From: Enterococcus florum
Lineage (GTDB): Bacteria; Bacillota; Bacilli; Lactobacillales; Enterococcaceae
Assembly (NCBI RefSeq): GCF_004309355.1
Contig: NZ_BJCC01000013.1
Coordinates: 1 to 64,000 of the forward strand
DNA length: 64,000 nt
Reading direction: 5' to 3'
The notes beneath the pieces are model-generated. The model was not told where the DNA came from, ran no database searches, and saw only the letters and a program-made list of their open reading frames with translations. Shown one piece after another: positions 1-7,320 of this stretch. Position 1 is the first letter of the stretch; every line of letters begins with the position of its first letter. A program made the translations under genes and the position numbers.

Positions 1-1
1 A

Positions 2-208
2 AAAAATCCTTTTATGGTAAGGATTAGCGTATATTTTTATGTTTCAAGTTTTAGTAAGTATGAGAAAGAAAAAATGTTTTTTTCTTTTATGTTGTTTATG
101 AAGTATACAGGGATCAGTATGTTTTGTAATGAAGGTAATAAGTACATTTTTTTATCGACCAAAAACAATATGCAGGGCTTCTGTTTTGAAATAGAATTTT
201 TTGATTAG
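2..208 (+). CDS. partial hypothetical ORF at window edge
   Basis: The frame is open from the first bases of the window to a stop at 206-208, so the true start may lie outside. The readable part is about 69 residues, rich in Phe, Met and Lys, with no motif I recognise. There is no ribosome binding site before the internal ATG at 14. It could be the tail of a gene in the polymorphic-toxin neighbourhood that follows, or chance coding in AT-rich DNA. Nothing supports a function. Confidence 0.3.
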   Translation, partial: KNPFMVRISVYFYVSSFSKYEKEKMFFSFMLFMKYTGISMFCNEGNKYIFLSTKNNMQGFCFEIEFFD

Positions 209-465
209 ACGTATCTGGAAAAAGACCTCTTTAGAGAAGTTTCTTGAGTTATTAGAACAAAAGAAAATTTTGTTCAATACCTGTTACATCATAAAGGGAT
301 AAAAAGCTTAGAGAGCTTCCGAAATCTAGTATTGCAAAGAGCAAAAGAGATTTTACTCCACATGGTCTATTCCCCTTATCTAGGACAAGGAAACGACGAA
401 GTCTTAGATAAGGGGATTTATTATCGGAATTTCTGGGCCGCTCATGCTAATGTTGTTATGAATAA
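209..465. other. decayed region without a clear gene
   Basis: No intact gene is visible. A reading frame on the plus strand (about 255-480) gives protein-like sequence with no good start and no recognised family. The stretch lies just upstream of a toxin remnant and may be the eroded middle of the same toxin gene; this is inference. Confidence 0.3.
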
Positions 466-815
466 TACTCTTCAAAGTATAAAAATGGGAGTAATTATAG
501 TAATTCGGGTAAAAATGCTTTACCTGATCAAGCTAAAGAGATGTATGATAAATATGAAAAAAATGGATGGAAGGGGAATGTTACGGGGCAAACCCAAGGT
601 ACAAAAGCTGGAGCAACGTGGAAAAATGACGGGAGTAATGGCTCTGTCACTCTTCCAAAAACGGACACAAATTGCAAGAGTATTTCTTATAAAGAATTTG
701 ATATTAATAATAAAGTGCCTGGACAATCACGTGATGCTGAGAGGTTTTAAAAGGGAGTGACGGTTCAGTTTATTATACGAAGGATCATTATAAATCAGTT
801 ATAAGAGTAGAGTAG
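466..815 (+). pseudogene. barnase-like ribonuclease toxin C-terminus, frameshifted
   Basis: The frame open from 466 reads through a GKNALP linker into YKEFDIN and PGQSRDAERF, then hits TAA at 748-750. The continuation KGSDGSVYYTKDHYKS lies in another frame (750-815). Losing one base at about 748 explains the break. The ordered Glu (YKEFDIN), Arg (SRDAERF) and His (KDHYKS) match the catalytic Glu-Arg-His order of the barnase/N1-T1 microbial RNase family, whose members also end in a DHY(x)TF-type strand. There is no start codon or N-terminal secretion domain, so this looks like the C-terminal toxin module of a polymorphic (for example LXG/T7SS) toxin. The next gene, nine bases downstream, is the candidate immunity gene. 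The frameshift and missing N-terminus imply it is inactive. Confidence 0.65.
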
Positions 816-824
816 GAGAAAGTT

Positions 825-1052
825 ATGGTAGAAGAAAAATGGAAAATTCTTTCTGATATTGATTCACAAGAAGTCTGGAACGATGTGTATAAGAAATTCA
901 ATTTTCAACCAGATTTTGAAACGAACAAGGAGGTCTACTCCATAAATCAAACGTACGATCTATATGATTGTAGTGAAGCTATTCATAGTGCAGACACAGA
1001 TATAAACTGGACAATAACTATACAGAATATCACTAATATTACATCCAAGTAG
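825..1052 (+). pseudogene. candidate immunity gene, 3' end cut by IS630 element
   Basis: The ATG follows an AGGAGA ribosome binding site and begins nine bases after the toxin stop, the usual place for an immunity gene. About 71 acidic residues are encoded before the reading frame enters the left terminal repeat of the IS630-family element at 1039. The present stop (1050-1052) is inside the IS. Removing the IS630 copy joins the gene to the left end of an IS4-family element, so the original 3' end is lost. The sequence is not recognisably barstar. The immunity role is inferred only from position. Confidence 0.45.
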
Positions 1053-2230
1053 TTTTTAAAGTATAGGATACAACCTTTTTAACTTAATTCGAGCATCCAG
1101 TGTAGTAAATTGCCAATTAGCTTTAACTGATTCTGTGTTTCGTTTGATTGTCCAAATGTTTACTTGTCGTTGAAAACTTTCCATATCTGGTAACGGTTTA
1201 CCAAGAGCCTGTCTACTTAAAATACCTATCTCAATTTCGGCCATGTCCAACCAACTTCCATGTTTAGGAGTATAGTGCCAGTCAAATCTTTCAGCCAATC
1301 GATGGGCTTCTTCTGGAGAAAAGGCTTTGTATAGAGAGGATTTCGTGTGTGTATTTAAATTATCTGTGATTAAAATAATTTTTTCTACTCGTGGATAAAG
1401 GATATCTGCCGTATGTTTAAGGACACGTGCAAAATCTAATGCTGTCCGTGTTTCCGTTATAATAGTCTCTCTTTTTCCGCCGAGAGGCTCAAATATCATA
1501 AACACGTTAGCGGACCCATTTCTCTCATATTCATAGTCCAGTTTTTCTGGTTTCCCAAGTATCCCAGGAACACGCGTTTCTTTAATAAGCTGTTTACTTG
1601 TTTCATCTATACAAACAACTGGAAGAAGTGGGTCATAAGGACGTTGATAGATATCCAATATTTCTTCCATCTTAGCGACAAATTCCGCTCCAGCTTTGGG
1701 GATACACCATTCTTTTACAAGCCACGGTTTGATCTCGTTTTTTTCATCACATTACAAATGGTGCTGTCTGTAATATAATCTACTAATTCTAATCGAATGA
1801 GTTCATCAGCGATCGCTTGCATCGTCCAACGTGAATGTCCTTCAGGTGCTTCTGAACAAGCAATTGCACAAATGTGTGCTTCAATTTCTCCGGTTACTTT
1901 CCTGTGACGATTTACTTGTTGTTTTCGACCAAGGGCGGCTTCCAACCCACTAATTACATAACGTTTTGCGATACTGGCAATCGTAGCGGCGGAAGCACCG
2001 TGCGCTCTTTGAATCTCTTTATACGTCCAATCGTTTGTTGGATAATTGTCCAATTTGAGTAAGATTTGAGCATGACGAATACGATAGCCCTTATCACCTT
2101 TTTGAATCAATTTTTTCAATTCAATGCGTTCTTCATCTGTTAACGTCACTTTATATCTTCCCATAATTAATCAAACCCTTTTTGATCAAATCATATCATA
2201 GTTTGCACTTTAATTTCTAGATGGATGTAA
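1039..2230 (-). mobile_element. IS630-family insertion sequence
   Basis: The element is about 1192 bp. Its ends are imperfect inverted repeats starting TTACATCCA at 1039 and ending TGGATGTAA at 2230. TA dinucleotides flank both sides (1037-1038 and 2231-2232), the TA target duplication expected for IS630/Tc1-mariner elements. It contains one transposase split by a frameshift. It inserted at the junction between the truncated immunity gene and the IS4-family element, so it arrived after the IS4 copy. Confidence 0.8.
1056..2164 (-). CDS. IS630-family transposase, two frames (-1 frameshift)
   Basis: The upstream frame (2164-1715) encodes a helix-turn-helix region of 149 residues (TYKEIQRAHGASAATI), starting MGRYKVTLTDEER. 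The downstream frame (to 1056) encodes the DDE catalytic domain, with Asp in VVCIDETSK, Asp in ILITDNLNTHTK and Glu in GSWLDMAEIE. The two overlap at a run of seven A on the coding strand (plus-strand T-run at about 1739-1745). A -1 slip there changes MKKTRS to KNEIKPWL and restores one protein of about 370 residues. This fits programmed -1 frameshifting, but a simple inactivating indel is not excluded. Confidence 0.75.
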
Positions 2231-2231
2231 T

Positions 2232-3630
2232 ACTAATGTTGCACAAATATAGTCAGAATAATCTGAAAACTATCTTTCGCTAAAATTTCCAAAAAGTCGA
2301 ATGCTTACGCAACGGATGACTTTCTTCCAGAAAATTTTGGTCGTATTTAGCTGAATCCTAAAAGCGTCGACAACTTATTTAGTCAAAATCATCCGGGTTT
2401 GTGGCGTTCTAACCAGATTTCTGCGGGCTCAAAACATAGATAATGAAAGGAGCGCTTCAACTGGAAGAGTGTCGCTGACGAATTCAATTCGATCTTTACC
2501 AAATAGGTCAACAGCGTCGCGATAAGGGTGAGAATCACTTGATTGATCGCGCCTTGTTCGCTTCGTGAGTAAAATTGCTTGATCGTCAGATTCTGTTTTA
2601 AATGTTTGAAGAACAGCTCTATCTGCCAGCGTGCCTGATACATATCGGCGACTTCAGTTGGTGAGACATCAAAACGATTCGTCACAATTCGTAATCTGCT
2701 TTGACCTTTCGTCAGAATCGTTACTAAACGAAACTGTTCGGTGACATGATTGTTCCCACCGCCTAAAATCACGTGCTGGTCACTGATGATTTCACCATCT
2801 GTTGTCTTTCGCTTGGTGAGTTCAATTTGTTCTAAGACGGTGATTGTTGTATTGGATTTTGTTCGTGTCACAAAGAAATAGCCGTCATAGTGCAAACGAT
2901 CCAGCAGTTGATAATCAAAATAACCGCGATCCACCACATAGGTCGCTTCCGTTTTGTCCACCAAACACTCGAAATGATTCCGGTCATGTTCTTCGGCATT
3001 GGTGATCGTAAAACTTTCTGGATACTGATTGTCTTTATCCAGATAACAGAGGTTCAAATGAAGTTTGATGCCTGCTTTTGTTTTCCGAAACGTTGCCCAT
3101 GGAAATCGCGTTCTATTCAGTGGAATCGTGGTTGAATCAACGAGTTGAAGGCTGGTCGTTTTTGAACTTGGCCGTTGCTCGGACACTTTCCGAGCCAATT
3201 GTGTAAAAATTTCTATTAAGACATCTTGACTGATTTCGGCAGTTTTACGCGATAACGAACTGTAGCACAATGAATCAATCCCGATTTCTTCACAGAGTCT
3301 GCGATCCATAAATGCACGATCAATTTCACGATAGCTGGGCAGTTCTTCATAAACGGCGTGTAACAGAATTTTGATTGTGGTAGTGAAATCCAATTTTTTA
3401 CTGTAAGAATCAAACTGAAAAATCCAATTTTTGGCTTTTTCAGATAATTCTTCAAACTTAATTGCGGAAAACCATTTCTGAAAAGATGTTTTTGCGTTAT
3501 ACTTATCCATGCTTGAGTCCTTTTTATTGGTCTTGGATAAGTCATCCAAGAGTAGTATAAAGGACTTTTTTATGGTTGGATAGCGTTACATCAAACATTT
3601 GATAGGTTAGGAATTCTTTGCAACATTAGT
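2232..3630 (-). mobile_element. IS4-family insertion sequence
   Basis: The ends are perfect 12-bp inverted repeats, ACTAATGTTGCA at 2232-2243 and its complement at 3619-3630, about 1.4 kb apart. They enclose an IS4-type transposase. The left end abuts the IS630 element directly, and no convincing target duplication remains. The exact outer boundary could differ by a few bases. Confidence 0.7.
2389..3510 (-). CDS. IS4-family transposase
   Basis: A DDE transposase of about 373 residues. It shows Asp in QLVDSTTIPL, Asp in YVVDRGYFDY and the IS4 signature Y-x2-R-x3-E-x6-K in YQARWQIELFFKHLK. The N-terminal part (TTIKILLHAVYEELPSYREID) is typical of the family. I place the start at the ATG at 3510 because AAAGGA lies seven bases upstream; a TTG at 3549 would add 13 residues. 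The gene looks intact, so the element may be active. Confidence 0.85.
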   Translation of the reverse strand: MDKYNAKTSFQKWFSAIKFEELSEKAKNWIFQFDSYSKKLDFTTTIKILLHAVYEELPSYREIDRAFMDRRLCEEIGIDSLCYSSLSRKTAEISQDVLIEIFTQLARKVSEQRPSSKTTSLQLVDSTTIPLNRTRFPWATFRKTKAGIKLHLNLCYLDKDNQYPESFTITNAEEHDRNHFECLVDKTEATYVVDRGYFDYQLLDRLHYDGYFFVTRTKSNTTITVLEQIELTKRKTTDGEIISDQHVILGGGNNHVTEQFRLVTILTKGQSRLRIVTNRFDVSPTEVADMYQARWQIELFFKHLKQNLTIKQFYSRSEQGAINQVILTLIATLLTYLVKIELNSSATLFQLKRSFHYLCFEPAEIWLERHKPG

Positions 3631-3720
3631 GATATCAAATATCTCTAGATACTGTAAATATTTTTTTGGCTAAACCTATAATCCACATACTTGTGGAACA
3701 AATCATTATTTAACTCATCT
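3631..3720. other. rlmH-distal chromosomal flank of the cassette
   Basis: This short AT-rich stretch lies between the IS4 right end and the distal att repeat. No gene is visible. If the cassette excised cleanly, this sequence would become the natural downstream neighbour of rlmH. Confidence 0.5.
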
Positions 3721-3746
3721 AATATCATCACTTATGATATGGCTCC
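3721..3746. repeat. distal attachment site of SCC-like element (direct repeat copy 1)
   Basis: These 26 bp are identical to 28568-28593 at the rlmH 3' end. On the minus strand the core is TATCATAAGTGATGATATT, close to the staphylococcal SCC core TATCATAARTGATGCGGTTT. The flanks differ on both sides, so the match is an attachment-site duplication rather than part of a longer repeat. Ccr recombinases would cross over here. Confidence 0.85.
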
Positions 3747-3770
3747 GCGTATCGTAAGTGAATGATATTC
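3747..3770. repeat. inverted copy of att core inside the distal end
   Basis: Directly inside the distal att repeat, GCGTATCGTAAGTGAATGAT(ATT) is an imperfect inverted copy of the att core. With 3721-3746 it forms an approximately 50-bp imperfect palindrome. SCC termini in staphylococci also carry inverted repeats next to the direct repeat. I do not see an equivalent inverted copy at the rlmH end. Confidence 0.6.
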
Positions 3771-3801
3771 TTGGGACTCTTTGACAGCTATACATTCAGA
3801 T

Positions 3802-3848
3802 AAAAAATAGGTATTTTACTTTTACCGATCCTCAAAAGTAAAATACCT
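3802..3848 (-). terminator. rho-independent terminator of PIN gene
   Basis: A 14-bp perfect stem (AGGTATTTTACTTT at 3809-3822 and its complement at 3835-3848) is followed on the minus strand by a U-run (plus-strand A-run 3802-3807). It lies just downstream of the PIN gene stop at 3869. Confidence 0.8.
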
Positions 3849-3868
3849 TCATGCCATATATTATTTTC

Positions 3869-5068
3869 TTATTCAAAAAGTTCATCTAAAGATCTAGCCG
3901 ACGTTAATTGATTAAAATGAACATATCTACTATTTTGTGGAGCGAGTGCTACATTATCACCCAATTTTATTGGCTCTTCTAGCTTAATAGGTTCTCCATC
4001 AAAAATTACTTTTTTGTACCCTGGGATATTATCAGACTCAACTATTTCCTTAACTTTAGCATAATATACTATTGCTTTAATTGGCGCTACTTGATAAGCA
4101 GCAATATACTTTATATTTCCGATCCTATTATTATTAATTCTGATATCATACCATTGCTTTTCTCCAAGAAATACTCGATCAAAACCTTCTTTTCTAGCTG
4201 GAACAATTATTGTATCTTCAAAAGGTGATTCTTGTAAATCCGCCAAAACATCTTCGGGAACATCATTATCTAAAAATTTAACAAGATTTAGTAAAGATAT
4301 ATGAATAAAATTCTTTCCACCTGTCTCTTTAAAAAATTCTTTTAAAAGCTCAGGTCGTGTAGATAAAGTTTGTCCATTGCTGTCCTTCAGACACCAATCT
4401 TCTTTTTCATCATTGCTCACAAAAACAACATTCGATTTTAATGAAATCAAATCTTTCCATAAAATAAAATCGCCATATTCATTACCGTTCTTTTTCTTTC
4501 CATCTTTAAAACCAGGTGGAACATTTTTATCGAATCGTTCTCTACCTTCTCTATAAACATCCTCTAAGTATTCGTCATTATAATCCTGTATCAAATTTAA
4601 TTTTGATGTTTGGTGAATTAACTCAAAAAATTCATCATAATAAAGCAATTTGTTCAAATCTTTTTTTATTTTCCGCAATTGTCCAGTGTAAATATTTGTA
4701 GCTTTCATATAAGCTTCTTGTAAGTTTTGCGTTTCTTCAAAGCGTTGGGTTCCATTCAAAACCGGCACTAACTTGTCTATTGATGTTGAGATATTTATTT
4801 TATTTATTTCTTCTGAGACATCATCTATTCTTTCTTGAATTAAGATACTTCTATTTTTAGAAAACTCTTTTATAACTTGTAAAGAAAATTTCAATTTGCC
4901 ATCGGCTGAAAATTTTTCTATTATATTTTCTATTTGTTTTTTTGTAGCCTGTCTCCATTGATAAGTAGCTAACAAAACATTCGTATCTAGCACAACACAA
5001 GTATCATCAAGGCATATTAACTCATCTATCTTTTTCTGAGTAACAAAATAATTATCGATATTAGCCAT
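3869..5068 (-). CDS. PIN-like domain protein (DUF4935 type) with C-terminal extra domain
   Basis: A 399-residue protein. The N-terminal PIN-like ribonuclease domain shows VVLDTNVLL with Asp28, Glu68 in QVIKEFSKNR, Asp200 in NEYGDFILWKDL and a late Asp220 in VFVSNDEKEDW, the acidic set that binds metal in PIN nucleases. Residues about 290-399 form a separate region (KYIAAYQVAPIKAIVYYAKVKE) resembling domains attached to restriction-type or RNA-modifying enzymes; its identity is not certain. The start follows AGGAG. It lies 108 bp downstream of a HEPN-motif gene in the same direction, so they may be co-transcribed. A role in phage defence or RNA cleavage is inferred from family and location in a cargo island. 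Confidence 0.7.
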   Translation of the reverse strand: MANIDNYFVTQKKIDELICLDDTCVVLDTNVLLATYQWRQATKKQIENIIEKFSADGKLKFSLQVIKEFSKNRSILIQERIDDVSEEINKINISTSIDKLVPVLNGTQRFEETQNLQEAYMKATNIYTGQLRKIKKDLNKLLYYDEFFELIHQTSKLNLIQDYNDEYLEDVYREGRERFDKNVPPGFKDGKKKNGNEYGDFILWKDLISLKSNVVFVSNDEKEDWCLKDSNGQTLSTRPELLKEFFKETGGKNFIHISLLNLVKFLDNDVPEDVLADLQESPFEDTIIVPARKEGFDRVFLGEKQWYDIRINNNRIGNIKYIAAYQVAPIKAIVYYAKVKEIVESDNIPGYKKVIFDGEPIKLEEPIKLGDNVALAPQNSRYVHFNQLTSARSLDELFE

Positions 5069-5176
5069 TTCTTTGTTCTCCTATTTCTTCATTTATAATT
5101 GTATTTAAGCGAATTATCTATAGATTTTAAAAATACTACTCTACTATTAACTTATTCATACTAATATACTTTTCTC

Positions 5177-6100
5177 CTACCTACTTACCAACCTTTTTCT
5201 CAGTAAAAAACTTTTCATCTCTTCTATGTTATCAATAGGTGAAGGATAGCAACACTGAGTTACATATCTACATACCTGATTATTTGCTCTCTCTTCGTTA
5301 GGCGACAAAGTTCGTACTATTTTTTGTTTCTGCCGATAACATTTTATAAATTCATTTTCCGCTGTAAGAGACTTAACAAGTTCTGCATCACTAGATACCA
5401 TTATTTTAATCAACACTTGAGTAAATCCAATTACATTTCGAATATTACAATGCACTTTTTCCCCAATTTTAGGGGGAGAAATATCAGGAATCTCTTTCAG
5501 TATCGTAGACAAATTGTTTTTTGAAATTTGGTACTCATTATAACTATCAATTAGCTGAGGCGTTGCATAAAAATCATTATGCATATAACAATTTCTAGTT
5601 TCTTTAAATACCCTATAGCACCTCAGCAAATCCTTTATTTGAGTATAGTTCCTATGTCTTCTAGTTAAATATTTTGCATAGAAAGTATTAGTAAGGACCG
5701 TTGAAGATGGGGTGTTCAGTTTAGTTATCTCAATCTCTATTGAATCAGGAAACTGCATCCTTTTAATATTCATATTAACAAAACAATTATCTTTTAATTC
5801 AGCTAACCAAGATTCATACAGAGAAATAGTATTATTGAGTATCATTACAGCAATCTCGTCTTGCTGTTCTGACCACTCAGTATCAATAAATGTTCTCCTA
5901 TAGTCAACGCCTTTTACTAAACTACCAGTATTAAATTTTTGAACTAGTTCATCTTGTTTTATGTCTGGACACTGATGCACTATTCCATTTACTTCACATC
6001 TCAAATTCCAAAGGGCCACAACCACTGCCCATGAATTATTTAATACTTGTGTCAATTGTTTAAGCTTAACATTGGTATCATAAAAAAAAGCATCTCTCAT
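5177..6100 (-). CDS. HEPN-motif protein, function unknown
   Basis: A 307-residue protein. The central region has a long helical stretch (TISLYESWLAEL) and then RNCYMH (Arg169-x4-His174), matching the RX4-6H catalytic motif of HEPN ribonucleases. No other domain is recognised. The start follows GGAGG with good spacing. It lies upstream of the PIN-domain gene in the same direction and divergent from the restriction endonuclease gene. HEPN proteins commonly act in RNA-targeting defence or toxin modules. Assignment rests on one motif plus helical character, so it is tentative. Confidence 0.5.
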   Translation of the reverse strand: MRDAFFYDTNVKLKQLTQVLNNSWAVVVALWNLRCEVNGIVHQCPDIKQDELVQKFNTGSLVKGVDYRRTFIDTEWSEQQDEIAVMILNNTISLYESWLAELKDNCFVNMNIKRMQFPDSIEIEITKLNTPSSTVLTNTFYAKYLTRRHRNYTQIKDLLRCYRVFKETRNCYMHNDFYATPQLIDSYNEYQISKNNLSTILKEIPDISPPKIGEKVHCNIRNVIGFTQVLIKIMVSSDAELVKSLTAENEFIKCYRQKQKIVRTLSPNEERANNQVCRYVTQCCYPSPIDNIEEMKSFLLRKRLVSR

Positions 6101-6265
6101 AAAAGAACCTCCTATTCAAGTTTCCAATACTTTAAATGATCTTCTAAGTATCGTTTACTAAATTTCATTTATGTTTCGCACATCAATTAATATTTACATT
6201 TTTTATTATATTACTACTCAATATGATATACTATTCGTGATCTTTTATAAAGAGGAGAAAAAGGA
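6101..6265. promoter_or_regulatory. divergent promoter region, HEPN gene and restriction endonuclease
   Basis: An AT-rich 165-bp gap between divergent genes. A likely -10 (TATACT near 6229) precedes the endonuclease, whose ribosome binding site is AGAGGAG. No convincing -35 or operator is seen, and no controller (C) protein gene is present nearby. Confidence 0.45.
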
Positions 6266-7204
6266 ATGAACTTAGAAATTGAAGATGCTAAAATAATTCT
6301 CGATGATTTATATTTCGAAAATATAAACGATGTGACAGCAATCTGCATAATTGCCTTGAACGATGACAGCGAGCGCGATGGCTTAATATTAGGCTATACC
6401 CGTTTATCCCAAGGTGCTCGAGTAACTGATATTCTAAATTTTGCAAGAAATGACTTAAATAAACCTTATGCTGAAAACACTCGAGAAACGGTAAGAAAAC
6501 ATAGTTTAAAGTATTTAGTTGAATATGGGCTAGTTATTCAAAATGCTGACGATCCAAATCGCGTTACTAACTCTGGCAATAATAATTACATTTTGACACC
6601 TCAGTTTAGAGAACTCATCCAAGCATACTTAACTGATAAAGATAAATACGCTTTACTAAAAGAAACATTTGTCGACTCACTGGAAGTAACCCGTCTCAAA
6701 GAGATAGAAGAACTAAAGAAAAAAACTGATAATATCACAATCAGTCACTACAGTTTGAAAGAGGACTTACGCTTGTCACCAGGTCCTCACAATATCATTG
6801 AAAAATTTCTAGTTGAAGACGTTGCACCACATCTTTCCAAAGATGCTAAGGTTGTGTATGTCGGAGATACTAAAACTAAAGATCTGTATTTCAACAAAGA
6901 ACTTGTCGAATATGTAGGATTAGAAATTGACATTCATCAGAAGATTCCCGACGTGATTATGTGTGATGATAAAAATGGTATACTCTATCTTTTTGAAGCT
7001 GTAGCTTCTTCCGGGCCTATTGATACTCTTAGAAAGAAGGAATTGGAAGAACTATTTAGTGATTGGAAATCCAAACACACCATTGTTTTTGCTACTGCTT
7101 TTTTGGATTCCTCTTTATTCAAACGTTTTTCAAATCAAATAGCTTCCGATACGACAGTGTACTTAATTGATCAAAAAAGAATGATTTCTTATAAAGACTA
7201 CTAG
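6266..7204 (+). CDS. BsuBI/PstI-type restriction endonuclease
   Basis: A 312-residue type II restriction enzyme of the BsuBI/PstI family, whose known members cut CTGCAG. The N-terminal half is a winged-helix-like region (ENTRETVRKHSLKYLVEYGLV). The C-terminal catalytic half contains the family segments VVYVGDTKTKDLYFN and PDVIMCDDKNGILYLFEA followed by a GPID turn. The length matches the family. The start has an AAGAGGAG site seven to ten bases upstream. It converges with its methyltransferase at 7320-8762 across a shared terminator. The exact recognition sequence is inferred from family. Confidence 0.88.
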   Translation: MNLEIEDAKIILDDLYFENINDVTAICIIALNDDSERDGLILGYTRLSQGARVTDILNFARNDLNKPYAENTRETVRKHSLKYLVEYGLVIQNADDPNRVTNSGNNNYILTPQFRELIQAYLTDKDKYALLKETFVDSLEVTRLKEIEELKKKTDNITISHYSLKEDLRLSPGPHNIIEKFLVEDVAPHLSKDAKVVYVGDTKTKDLYFNKELVEYVGLEIDIHQKIPDVIMCDDKNGILYLFEAVASSGPIDTLRKKELEELFSDWKSKHTIVFATAFLDSSLFKRFSNQIASDTTVYLIDQKRMISYKDY

Positions 7205-7285
7205 ATAAAAGTGACCGATAATAGTATACTCAATTAGTCACGAGGGCTATCTACCTCGTTGATTCTCCAACACAATCTCATCAAT

Positions 7286-7320
7286 AAAAGAAAACGGTCA
7301 ATGTTGGCCGTTTTCTTTTT
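7286..7320. terminator. bidirectional terminator between converging R and M genes
   Basis: A 16-bp stem (7286-7301 with 7304-7319, one G-U pair) is built on AAAAGAAAACGG and its complement, so it supplies a U-run in both directions. Confidence 0.85.

Noticed and set aside
332-760. 142-residue plus-strand ORF over the toxin remnant
   Set aside because: It reads a different frame from the barnase-like segment, changes character midway and has no ribosome site; treated as a shadow of decayed DNA.
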